Origin: Acanthornis magna
Lineage: Eukaryota; Chordata; Aves; Passeriformes; Acanthizidae
Assembly (NCBI GenBank): GCA_036785705.1
Contig: JAWUZG010000056.1
Location: 1,365,001 to 1,429,000 of the forward strand
DNA: 64,000 nt
Direction of reading: 5' to 3'
The notes beneath the pieces are model-generated. The model had not been told where the DNA came from. It searched no databases and saw nothing but the letters and a program-made list of their open reading frames with translations. The translations under genes and the position numbers were made by a program. Below are positions 50,495-62,400 of this stretch, in pieces; the first letter of the stretch is position 1; each line of letters opens with the position of its first letter.

Positions 50495-53400
50495 CTGTGG
50501 AGAACAGAGACGTGTTAGGTACCAACATTGCTGTGTCCAGACCATCCTACTCCTCATGTGTGGGAGATGGAAGCCTAACCTGGCTCATTCCTGCCCTCTT
50601 AAAGCAGGCCAGCTCAGCAAGACGCAGTGCCCTAAATGCTAGTAATCAGCAGTGGGAGACAAACCATGTGGCACATTCCAGGATCAGACCCAGTATTTGA
50701 GTGTGCAAGCACTGATTTTTGTGGCAGCAACTCTCTTCAGCTGGAGAAGCTGGACACCAGCAAGAGGAAGCTGCGGAACGAGGAACATTGCTGTAACCAC
50801 ACTTCAGAGGTAAAACTGCCAAGTCTTCAAGCCACTTAAAGCACAGACACACAAACATGACTGCAGTGGGACACTTATATAAATCCCATTTTGTGTATTG
50901 CAGTCAGGCACGCACAAGCAACTGAACGGTTTATCCTACTTCTGCAAATCTTACTGTAGGAATAAGCTCAGAAATGTCAGTTGAATAACTGGTCTCCTGA
51001 CATAATTTGGCATGTTTAGCAGCTAAATCACACCTGATCAAGTGTGCACAGCTTTTTCTAGAGACCTCCAGAGCTCCAATCATAGTTCTCCCAGCCCCTC
51101 TCGTAAAATTGCCTCTAAATATGTGTACAGTGACTACAGAGCCTATTTGCGATGCCCCAGAGAGCACATAGCAACTCTAAGCTCAAGACACCTTTCCCAG
51201 CAGCACTGGGTGCTGCGAATGCTTTGTGTACAGTTCCTGAAGCAGGACAGATCACTTGTAGCGCACAGATAGAAGTAAACAGGCAGCTTTTGTTGCAAAG
51301 TAAAAGAGCTAAAGACTGAGTTAATGGCAAAATCAAAATATTGTAAAATTGGAAAGCATGTTAAAGTCATTATCTTCGATCTTCCTCCCAAGTGTACAGT
51401 TATGCTCCATTTTAACAGTAGGGAAGCTTAGGTGCTCAGTCACACTGCAGTCACACTGAAACACACTGAACACTCTGGTGTTCACAGCAACCTGAATTCC
51501 TGGAGGACACTGTGTCCAACCCAGAGCAAAGAACATCATGGAAATGGTAACTGGACTAACTCTCTCATCACAAGACCAGGGTACCAATTCTGCTGACTAT
51601 CTTTATGTAACATGTAAGCTACTTAAACCTTTTAAAGCCTCAGGCCATGTATTATCTTCTCATACTGCCACAGTAAATTGAATTATACCTGAAGCACTTG
51701 TACACTTGTTTTATTCACCAGAGAGACCTTAAATAGAGTAAAAAAGCCCAAACCAAAACAGGTGTCTCCCTATTCTATCGTACAGTTTCCCAGCTAGTGC
51801 ACCTCACTTGGATTTACTGAATTTTTTAGTCCGGGGTCTTTTTACACTTTATCTCTTCCTTAATGATTAGTACCACTAGGTTCTTACCACACTGAAACAA
51901 AATCTTTCAGGGAAATGGAAAATTTCCAGCAGATACTTCAGCAATATTAAGACCTTTAAAAGCTATAGTAACAATGAAGTTCCTAGATCAACTGGCTGAA
52001 AACGAAACGGAGCTGCCTTTCAAGAAGCAGCAGGAACACGTGGAGCATTCAAGTAAGCTGGAAAAGTTGCAATGACTGCAGTCAAGTTATTTATGCACTG
52101 TCTTTCCAGTGCAAGAAGAAAAGAAGGAAAAAACATTTATGGTCTTCCCAAGCCAAAATAAGACACTCTGTCACTTCAAGTTTCTCTGTGGCCAAACACC
52201 AATTCCCAGGGTGCTGTGCAGACAAGAACAAAGTGGCAAGAATATACATACCATTTTTCTCATGTATTTGTACTAGTGATTTATAGGACTGCTGTGCTCT
52301 TGCTAGATTATATTGATTCTGAAAGGAGAAAAAACTAACATAAAAACCTGCATCTAGAAATGAAAGACTCAAAAACAGTTCTACAAAGAAACTCTACAGT
52401 GAGCTTACAAATAAAAACCCTGCACAATGTTAGAACATTCCTGGCTTTCAAGATTCCCTTCTAAGAGCCAGAAATTCCAAATCCTCCCAGTTCTGATCCT
52501 CCTTCCCTCGCCAATAAGGATAGCGAATGTCTAACTACTTAAATACCCTGCCCATCCCAAGCCTTTATCCACCTCACATGCTCATAATTACATAACAAAT
52601 TCGTAACTGCCAATAAAATACTCATACAGGCACCAGACAGTTCAAAATGCAAATATATTTGCAATAACAATTCTGTCATTAAGCATCTTCTATGCGAGTC
52701 AGCAAAGGCATGGATGGCCAACAGTGATTTGTGTAATGGATGAACACAGCACATTTACCTTATTGGCTCCAAACTGTACTCTGGCTTTTCCTTTGACTAA
52801 AGTGGCATTGATCTGCATGATGACTGATTCTATTGAGTAGGCACTGCTCCAGCCCTAGAGGAGGAAAGCAATATTAACACACAACTTTTACTTGCTTCTT
52901 GTGCGCTCACCTTAAAATCTGTTTTGGAATGTGTGCTTTCAGATTTTTTTCGCTGCACTCCACTTTTAGTTTTAACTACTTCTTTTCAGTTAATTTCTAT
53001 TTTCCACAGAAAATCTGTAAAATGATAGTACTAAGAGCTCATAACAAGAATGAAAAGGTTGAATCACATTTCCAAAATACAGCAAGACAGAAACAAGAAA
53101 GCTCCATCCTTACAGCACTGACACATTTGCAGCAATGTCACAACACAAATTACAACTTCTCGTTCCAAGAAGCAGAAAAGACTGATCTCTAAGGAAATCA
53201 ATTCAGTAAGCTATGAGGCTTTTGCTCATCTCTTGCATTGCTTTACCTGCCAGAGCTCACAAGAGTTTCTGCCAGTGTCTGCAAGTAATTTCATTCATTT
53301 ACTTATTTTAAAGGGAAAATCACACTGTCTACACAAGAATCATCTATGCCTATGATCTTATGCATTCCTCTCTTCTCCAGAGCTGACTTGGTGCAGTTGA

Positions 53401-56400
53401 AGAGGCTTCTGGAAAAGAAAACAACGTGTTTGCTCCCCGTGTTTGCTCTCTCTTCACACTGCCTTCCTCACAGAAATTCTGAGATTTTAAAGTTGATGTG
53501 CTCTCACTTCCTGCAAGGCATCCAAGGCAGAAAAGATCTCAAACAAGATCAGCAAGGCAAATCTTGTACAATTGAGGTTTAATTCCACCATGTTTCCTTT
53601 GGACTGTGTAATTTATTCCACACAGAGATTCTTCAACTCGGAGGAAACACCTATTTTCATTATTTTAAGGCATGTTTTATTATCCAGATAACAGAGCCCA
53701 TATTCACCTGTTTAGTAAGAAGTTCCATGCATAATGCACCTCCACCTAGGACATACCTAGAAACAAATATGAAAGAAAATATATTTGACAAGTGAATAAA
53801 TAGTTGTAACTGCTCACAGCACTTTAAAGTCTTGCCAGCTTGTTTGTTAAATTCTTAGTTCATAAAGCTAAAATGCCCTTTAACTAGTAATATATTGTAA
53901 CTAGTTAGCATTGTGAGACAAAAAACAATTGTTTGCTAACTAGACTTAGTTTAAACCACTGCCTAGGCTGGTCTGCACAACTGCAGAGACCACGGTAGAA
54001 GGAAAGTTACTTTTTATGGCTACTCTACATATATGTAGAACTGACGTGTAGCTAAAAGAAACCAACAAAATTCAATTCTGTAAAGAAATTTAACACCGTT
54101 TCAAACAATGTAGGAGCACCTATAAATAACACGAGATAATCAGATCTTTGCTTACTCTTTTCCCGTAAATCACTTTCTAATTTCAGTAACACTTCATCCA
54201 TTGACTGGGACTCAGCAGAACACCTGAGCACCACACAACCTGGACTGAGGGGAGAGAATTTACCACTGCCAAAATGTGGTCTCCTCTATGATCAAGACAT
54301 TTAAACCTCATACTCCCATATGACATTCAGAGGGAAATGACCACTGAAAAGCCATTCTTCTTTCATACTACAAAGAATTCCAAGAACAACAAAATTAGAA
54401 TCCAATGAATTTTCTGGTGTTTGGCTCTTTTCATTTAATTTTGAGATAACTGCACCCCTCATGAACCCTATTTAACTGCACCAAGCATTTACTGAATTCG
54501 AAAAGGAGACACAGCAATTCAAATCAAATCAGAATCAGCACCAGCTATCATGGACTGCATTTTCAAACGCAGGTATCATTTCCTGTCACCAGGAAATGCA
54601 TAAACGCCTTGGAAGGTGAATTTAATCTTGTCTCCATGGATATACACAAGTTTCCATGCCACAGAGAGCACTTCAAACATGCTTTAGATGACAATTAGAG
54701 CACATTTTGAATTAAATTTAGTATTTTTGGATTAGCATTTGAGGAATTTTTAAACAAAAACTTTATTAGTGTTACCAGCAAGAGACACTTAAGAATACAC
54801 AATAAACTTAAGGCAACTCAGGGATCAAGGCCTGCTCAAAGCACCAACTCAAAACATGCTACAACAGGAGAAGTAACAGCAATGCTGACTCTCCACAGGG
54901 TCAGTTCTTAAATATTATGGCAGGCACAGAGTTTTTCAAGTTCTAACATTTTTACCACAAAGCATAATTGCTGTAGGGCAACTCAAACCTACCCTCCCGT
55001 GAGCACAGGAGACACCACTCGCACAAAGGGAGGATCAAAAGGGAAGTTATCCTGAAAAGAATAATAATGATAAAAACAACAAGTTAAGGAAAATACTGTG
55101 ACACTGCTTCCCAACCAGAAAGTATTTCAATAGCCTTATTTCTCAAATCAGATTTGAAGTACTACAATTTTTCAGTTCTGTAAAAATTCCTTTTCCACAG
55201 TACTGGCTAAAAGGCATTTTTTTTGGGAAGCTTTAGTGCCAAACTTAGAAGTTAGTTTTCTTTTATTTTCCCCTTTTTTTATGCTACAGATCCATCATTA
55301 TCCAACTACAGTTAAGGCCCGTTTCAGTTACTTTCTACAGTAAGCCTCAAATTTAAATGCAGCATTTCATCCCACAGACACTTACCTTAAAAGAGAAGTT
55401 GAGTAAAATGTATTCTACACCTTCTTTTTCTTTTAAGACCTGAAGATCACTATGCAGTGGGCTATCAGGATCAACCCTATAAAAGCAGCAGGGGAGAGAT
55501 CACGAATGAAGTTAATATTTTCAATACCTGTAAACAGTAATTCCTCTTAAAGACTTCCTTTATGTATTTTTAGTTTACAAACTGTAGTTTAAGGTGAACT
55601 GTAGGAAATTCTTGCTCCTTTTACAAAGTAAAAACTTTGCCACGAGGTCAACATGAAAACTTGCTGCAATGTACTACTGCAATGTACTACTACATTCCCA
55701 ATGCTATCAAGTGTCACTCAAACACAAAAACAAACACAGCACAAAACAAGCTGTTTATTTGAAAAGAGCAATTTTAATTCTCTTCAATTCAGTTGTGTTC
55801 AAGTAAGAGGGGAGAAAAACAAACAGGAAGACTGTAGTCATCTAGCTTTCAGCACATAGCTACTGAATCCTTTATGGAATATGTAACTGTAGATCTGCAT
55901 CAGCTGTTAAACGTAATCTGCATCAGCAGAACTACTAAAGCCAGCAGCTTCTGCTCAGCAGAATTTCAACAACTGTTTGTTCCAAAATGCCAATGGTGAG
56001 CAGCGTGGCCATTAAGTCAGACACTACTGGGTTAATCCCACCAAGCTCTGACACCCCATCAGCTTTTAAATAGAAGACACTAGTCAAAAACACCTGCAGC
56101 TAGCCAAAAGCGAAGGGACTGAAGGTTATTAAATCCAATCCTCTGCTGCAGGTGAAACTCTAAGTTATTAGAGCTCATTTCAGAATTACTTGGGCAGTTT
56201 GTCCCCATCCTACCAGTGTGAGTTATCTCAGAAAAAAATCTTCCAGTGCTCAGGAATCTCTCATTTCAAGCCATAGCTTGTGCTGGGCCAGTCCAAAGGA
56301 ACTTGTTGTGGTAACAACACTAGTCCTTCCTCACATGGACACCTTCCTCTGACATCTACCCCCTCAGCTACTCTGCACACAGTGCTTTTCTTTTCAGACC

Positions 56401-59400
56401 CTTTTTGCTGGAATAAACAAACACAACACTTATTCTCTTAGTCATCCTGGAAGGCATTTGCTGCATGTACTCCATTTCCTCTTTTCTGAAGGCAGAAAAT
56501 GAGACCTGTTCACAGCACTTGAACAGAGGTTTCAAATCACTGCACAGTGGCTTGAGCACTTGGTTACAGAGCACTAGATAGGAAAGGCCTCCTATACCAT
56601 GACATGGATTTCTCTCATGTGTCATTCCTGCCACTTTCAGCCTCAAAACCTTCTCACACCCATGATTACATTAAGAAGGAAACAAAACTAGTTTCAGCAG
56701 CTGGTGACCCAGTTTGCACAAGTCTCACCCCTAGGACAAGGCAATAATTCCTACAGGCAGGTCAACGACTGTGCTGAAACAGCCTATGTCCTTCTCCTTT
56801 CCACCATGACATATCAGAACCGATGGAAACTCTTCCATCCATTGCCATATTTTGCAGCTATCCGGCCTACTTTGGGTAGGTTCTTCCTTTCTTTAGGGCA
56901 CTGTATAGGGATGACAGCAGATGATCCTCTTACCAGGAATGATTTCACTCCAACACCTCTAGGATTAAAGTTATTGAACTATGGATGTAACAAGGTGAGT
57001 TATGTGCTGCTTTTCATTTTTTGTACTAGGTGATGTCAGAATACAAGTTATATATAATTAAATAGCTCACATTTACACGATAGCTAAAAGTTTCAGTCCT
57101 ATGTGTCTGTTCAACTGTAAACAACTAATGACACTAAGGCAGTTCTGTTCCTTCCTACATCGTGAATGAAACTAGAAGTTGCATTTTCCTGGTATTAAAA
57201 ACAAATAAAAATAAAACCCTGCAAAAACTCTTGAGAAAAATTTCGTCATTTAAGGCTTCATATTTTGGAGCAGTTTTAGAAAGAGAATTGAACAGTAATG
57301 ACAGTTAGTGTAATACAAAGTGTTGGCAGCACAAAGCAGGTCTGTCTTTTTGCCAGCTCAATTACTTACAGTTCCATCTCTACACATTTATGTATCAGAA
57401 TAACAGCCACTATTTAGTGGCTACAATTACCTCTGCTGCTATTACTACTGTAACACACTATTTTATATGCTCTGGCTAGGGATTCTCATTTATCAAAAGA
57501 ACCTCTGCAGCAATAATAAAACAGATTGTTCAGAATATGTAAAAACTTTTATAACTTACTTGAGAAGCTTAACATGCCATTCATACAAGCTGTCATTTAC
57601 CAGTTCCACTGAATATATCCCTGTAGAAATATTAGATGGAATTAATTATGCATTAAAAGTATAATGAGATAAAACTTAGCAAAAACATTCTTTGCTATTA
57701 AATACAAATACTGTCAGCAGGTGTAAGCAATGGGTAAGATACTGAGGCATATCCTTCCTCCAGTAGCAGAAGCACTTCTGAGCTACTCTAAGGTGAAAAA
57801 AGTATTTTCATTTCCATTAAAAATATTCCACATGAATAAAACTTTTTCTGACACTGAACCATTTCACCTTCAAACTTTCCACAACTACAACTCTAGTTTG
57901 CTTATTACTCACCGTATTTTACACCCAGTACACAGCCAACATGCTTTTAAGACACTTTACAACACAGTCAGAGTATGCAGCATTGCATTTCACAGGTTCT
58001 CATCAGTACAGGCAGACCAGGACAGCACACTGGACAGTGTATGCAGTGGAAACCCAAAAAAAGGGGATATGGCATTGGATGAAGCATATTCCCAACAGCT
58101 GACTGAAGCAGAAAGATGCATCTAAAGAAGAGCTGTCTGTGGGAGCCAGCTGGTGATTTTCAGCAGCCTGTTTGTTTTAAGCATGTTAAACAACAGTTGT
58201 GCATTTCACTCGCAGGGAAGGATGGAAATTATCTGCCATTTTCTTGTATATTCAAGCTTCCTCTCTGCATAAATTCACAAGCAGTTCTGGAAAAAGCAAT
58301 AAATCTTTAACTACCAGACAAGATTTAGAACATGGTATCAGTCATGCACAAAAGTTAAACCTCTTCCTTCACAGAATATTCATCTACATAGATTAAACCA
58401 CTATTACTCGTTACCTGGCCTAATATTTAACAGCATCTTTATTGCTGACCTAATTATTTGGAAATCATATGCGAAGCAGGAACCTGCCTAGGATTTCTGA
58501 AGGCAATACAACCACCAGACTGCAGTCACCGCATTCTCCCCAAGGAACAGGGGTATTCATTTCTGAGTTTTACTATTCTAGAATAAAAATAATCTTGCAG
58601 TTGAAACTTAAAAGCATTAGTACTTGGAGTACAGATGACATTTCAAGCTGTCCAGACACCTTTATTTCTAAAGCATTTCAGAATTTGGCAAACAAGTTAA
58701 AGCACCCATGCTTGTTTCTCCTCACTGAGTGCCACTAACAAGTGGGTACGGCAGCCAAGAGCACAGTTTCTAATTTTTCTATGTCTAGAATAACAATGTA
58801 GGCCTGAACACGTACTCACTGTGCTCTCCATGTCCCTTTTAATCAGCATCTACTTCAGAGACATGACATTTCTGTTTGAGGATCAACCAAAGGGGCTATT
58901 AAGGCCTTTTTTCAATTCCTTAGATCCAAGGACACTACCTTCTGAACTGACCTTAGTGTAAGTCACAAACTGTAAGAATTTCAATTTGTACTGCTCTGAT
59001 GTAACAACAAGAGAGCTGACAGTCAGAACCCTGCTCATTGTCAACTGCCAGTAATGACAGATTTATTCCATTGTTGTTTCCAGAATATTTTCTTCCACCC
59101 GCATCCAAATGGGAGCAAAGACTGGAAAGAAGCAGCTTGTCAACATGATAGTTCTGGCCCAAGCATGAGCATAAAATATTTATTACAGACAAGGGAACAA
59201 GTTACAGTAAGGACCCAGACACCATCCCAAACAATGGAAGATCACTAGAGAACTTCCAACCCTTTGTTCATTCACTCTGCCTCCAGCCCCACTCCGGCAC
59301 TCCTTCCATCACCCTGGAAATCCTCTTAGCCACAGTTCATGCGCCAGTCCTTCAGCTCCAAGGCCCACACATTCTGCCAGCTTCCCCAACAGCAAGAGCT

Positions 59401-62400
59401 GTACTAAGGCAGAAGCTGCAGAGGGCTCTTCAGAGAGCCAGCCTCAGCTCAGGACTGCCAAGCATGAGCCTTAATACAGAGGCTACACAACAACACTATC
59501 CAAAGCTTAGGGAGGGAGTTGTTTGCAGCTTTCTGAATAATCAAGAGGTGCTATTTGGGAGTAACTCACGTGCTTTTTTAAAAATTTTGATAGTAAGAGA
59601 AAAGAAGTTCCTGTCAAGAAGAATTTATCTGATTAACAGCAGTTTTTGAGAGGTCCTCAGTGTAGGAAAGGAATCAAGGTAGGTTCCTCTTGCTTGAACA
59701 CAAGGTGGGTTTTTTATTCCTCAAAAGTCATCAAGTAAAAAAGTGATCAAGTAAAAAGAAGCCCACAGAACCACAAAGCAAGCAAAAAGCAAGAAACTGA
59801 AATGTGGAAAGAAAAACCATTCTTTTCCAAACAGAGGCAATGACTTATGGAAACATTACTACATCAAAAAGTAAATTCCATACAGTCTGTGGATAAAAAC
59901 AGTGAATTGAAGTCTATATGAACTATATATGAACAAACCAGATGCTAAAGATATGAACAGAAAAGACTTCCTTTAATATCCCCAAATTCTTTGTTTCCTG
60001 CCCTCCTTTCCCAGTGCCTTAAATTATGTTAAGTCCTTTGTGAATCTCCAATTTGATATTTGGAAATGAGAGAATCTTACTTTGCAGGACTTGTGGCTCC
60101 CATCATCTAAACAGGTTAATGAAACTGTCCAGTTCATAACAGAGTATCTTAATTTGCTGGAGTATTTTTTGCTTCTGTCAGCTCCTAAGAAAATTATTTT
60201 CAGTTTCTTTAAGGGCAATTCTTCCCCTAAATTTCCCAGGTAGATAAGCAACTTTGCTGTTGAGAGCAAGCTGTCATCTTTTGCTTGAACTCCAACATCA
60301 TTACTTCAATTGATAAATTAATTTCCAAACTGGATACTAGCTTGAATACACACGTACAATTGAAGCCACTGTGTCTTTCAATAGTACTTTTTAAATATAC
60401 TTTTCATAAAACAGTCTAATAGAAAAAAGTTTAAAGGGCTACTGCTACAAGCATTATTCACTTCAGAACTCACACTGTTGTCCTGCTGTCAGTCCTAAAA
60501 ACATGCAATTTCATGCAGACTAAATAAAGTGATGCCTATCCAACTGAAAATCAGCCTTAGCCTTTCTGGCTTGTGTTACAAAAAACTGAAAACAGTGTTA
60601 AATTACACCTTGCAACAGTTATCTGAACCTGTAAATTTCACAATAGTTCCCTTTGTGCATTAGTAGGAAGAAATTAAATTTAGAGAATTTAGGGACCATG
60701 GAGCAAGTACTCAGAACAAAAATGACATTAAAAAAGCCAATTACCTGCCATAGCCTGTGCCCACGGTGACAGTTATCTAACAAAAGGCAGAACTAGGCTA
60801 TAAAAGCAGGAGTTTTGTGCAAAGGGAAAGAACCAATAACATAAATTCACTCAAGGTCAAAGACTAAATGAAGCCATAAGGAATGAATCTAGGGAAGTTC
60901 TATAACAAACAGCATCATTTACTGGCAAAAGGTAATAAATGTGTCAGTAGGACAGTGTTTCAAAGCAGAATTGCCATCAGCTTTGTAGTGTCAACCTCCA
61001 CTTGACACTACTTCATTAACATGTTTTAGAGATCAACATGAGGCATTCAGTAGCAGTATTTTTACATATTTCCAAAGTCATAAGCTACACTCACCCTTTA
61101 GAACCTCAGCTTTCTGTAAAGTTTAGCAAGATTTGCTTTTGCTCATAATTTAGAGTATGCTTTCCTACATCAAGAGATCAGTCTTTTGCAACTAGTTAAG
61201 ACATGCTGTTTATCTAAAGCCAAGAAGTGGCATTATTAAGTAGCCTAAATCCTCCCCTCAAGCCACACCTACCCCAGGGGCTCCAGTGGTACCACCACAT
61301 GACTGAGCACCACACGACAGTCTTTACAGTCAGGTTGCCTTGTTATAGCCAACCTTAGACCTAATCATGAAAACAAACCCTGAAGATAAAAAATGGACGG
61401 CAAAGCATCCCCCATGACTTCATACAGATCTATTTCTAGCTCTTCCCTAGACCCATTAATCCATTCCTTCCTGGATAGACAGTGATTAGAGCACATCACT
61501 GGCAAGCACTCCGTAGCAATAAAGCTGAAAGAAGTAGGCTACAGTAGATCAACACCAGGTTACTTGGGCAAATTTATACCCCACACATTTTACCACTGTC
61601 CACAGCACTTCCATGCATGAAACAATCGCCCTAAAAGTTAAATATGACAAATCAAACCAGGAACCTATTGTCTCTTGACCTTTGCTCTTTTACACATGAC
61701 TGAAATGGCATTGCCAAGTGAGATTTAAGTCCATTAGAAATAAATATGGGGAGAAGTTCAGAACAGTAAAAAAGAGAGTATTAAAATTTATGCTGACTCT
61801 CTAGGCATCCCTTCTGTTCCCTCCCTGGCCTGCACCACGTCTCACACCTGGCTGCAGCAATGGACCTGTCTACTTGGCAGACCTAGAGGAACACAACCGG
61901 CCCAAAAACTATGTAATTTCTGTTTTTAATATGGTAACACTCAGACAATTCAATATACTGAATTCTTTGCTGATTTAGTTTAGATACAGCCCTATATAGA
62001 ATAAATGAAACAGCTATTCACTACATAACCACTGGTCATTATTCGAACTAATTTAAAATACAAGCTTGTTTTCTAGTGTAATTCCCATCATTATTCCAAG
62101 AAATACATGTTTTGACTTCTCTTCTCCACAAATAAACTATTTTATGTAATAAGTACATTTAATGAATCTATGTATTTTTACATATGTGCACACACAAATA
62201 CAGATGTATATACAAGCACAGGAGAAAAAAAAACCCACAGAAAAATTAGCAGGAAGTATTTGCCAAGATAATTCTTTGAAAGTATATTTTAAAAAGGGAA
62301 ATCTGAGGAATTTACCTGTTTTATAACTCTGTGATCTATATATATCCCTGAGTTCTTTCATAAGTCGATCTGAAGCCTGAACTGACCCAGAGACTGCACC
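50463..62400 (-). CDS. UBE2Q2: ubiquitin-conjugating enzyme E2 Q2, C-terminal part (eight coding exons)
   Basis: Coding parts in transcript order: 62400-62316, 57620-57560, 55476-55386, 55051-54993, 53756-53708, 52854-52759, 52318-52252 and 50494-50463; 540 bases encoding the last 179 residues plus stop. Human UBE2Q2 has 375, so this matches human residues 197-375 without a length difference. It covers the complete UBC fold: start helix ([20 protein letters not shown]), [11 protein letters not shown], active site [15 protein letters not shown] with the catalytic cysteine (human Cys304 by alignment), and C-terminus [10 protein letters not shown]. From family knowledge it accepts ubiquitin from E1 and passes it on. 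The acidic N-terminal half lies beyond base 64000. The gene is in tandem with FBXO22. Confidence 0.96.
50495..52251 (-). other. UBE2Q2: UBE2Q2 last intron
   Basis: Ordinary intronic DNA with no second gene recognised. Open frames on both strands are short and unlike known proteins. Confidence 0.8.
52252..52318 (-). CDS. UBE2Q2: UBE2Q2 coding exon
   Basis: The acceptor is CTCCTTTCAG/AATC and the donor AAATG/GTATGT. It encodes [20 protein letters not shown] then KN. Human has SYNSIV where this has SYKSLV. Confidence 0.96.
52759..52854 (-). CDS. UBE2Q2: UBE2Q2 coding exon
   Basis: The acceptor is CCTCCTCTAG/GGCT and the donor AATAAG/GTAAAT. The 32 codons begin [20 protein letters not shown] and run on to VQFGANK, as in human. 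Confidence 0.96.
53708..53756 (-). CDS. UBE2Q2: UBE2Q2 active-site exon
   Basis: The acceptor is GTTTCTAG/GTAT and the donor AAACAG/GTGAAT. The 49 bases encode [17 protein letters not shown], containing the ubiquitin-accepting cysteine (residue 108 of the visible part). Confidence 0.95.
54993..55051 (-). CDS. UBE2Q2: UBE2Q2 coding exon
   Basis: The acceptor is TTCTTTTCAG/GATA and the donor GGGAGG/GTAGGT. It encodes [19 protein letters not shown], including the Phe-Pro-Phe-Asp-Pro-Pro-Phe core typical of this E2 family. Confidence 0.94.
55386..55476 (-). CDS. UBE2Q2: UBE2Q2 coding exon
   Basis: The acceptor is GCTTTTATAG/GGTT and the donor TTTAAG/GTAAGT. It encodes [19 protein letters not shown] and the [10 protein letters not shown] strand. 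Confidence 0.95.
57560..57620 (-). CDS. UBE2Q2: UBE2Q2 coding exon
   Basis: The acceptor is TATTTCTACAG/GGAT and the donor CTCAA/GTAAGT. The 61 bases encode [19 protein letters not shown], against human IYSVELINDSLYDWHVKLQ. Confidence 0.95.
57621..62315 (-). other. UBE2Q2: UBE2Q2 4.7-kb intron
   Basis: The largest complete UBE2Q2 intron in the window. No exon, RNA gene or identifiable transposon was seen. Confidence 0.75.
62316..62400 (-). CDS. UBE2Q2: UBE2Q2 coding exon, start of UBC domain
   Basis: The acceptor is TTTTGTTTCAG/GGTG and the donor AAACAG/GTAAAT. It encodes [20 protein letters not shown] onward to the SQSYKT block, identical to human as far as I recall. Confidence 0.96.
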
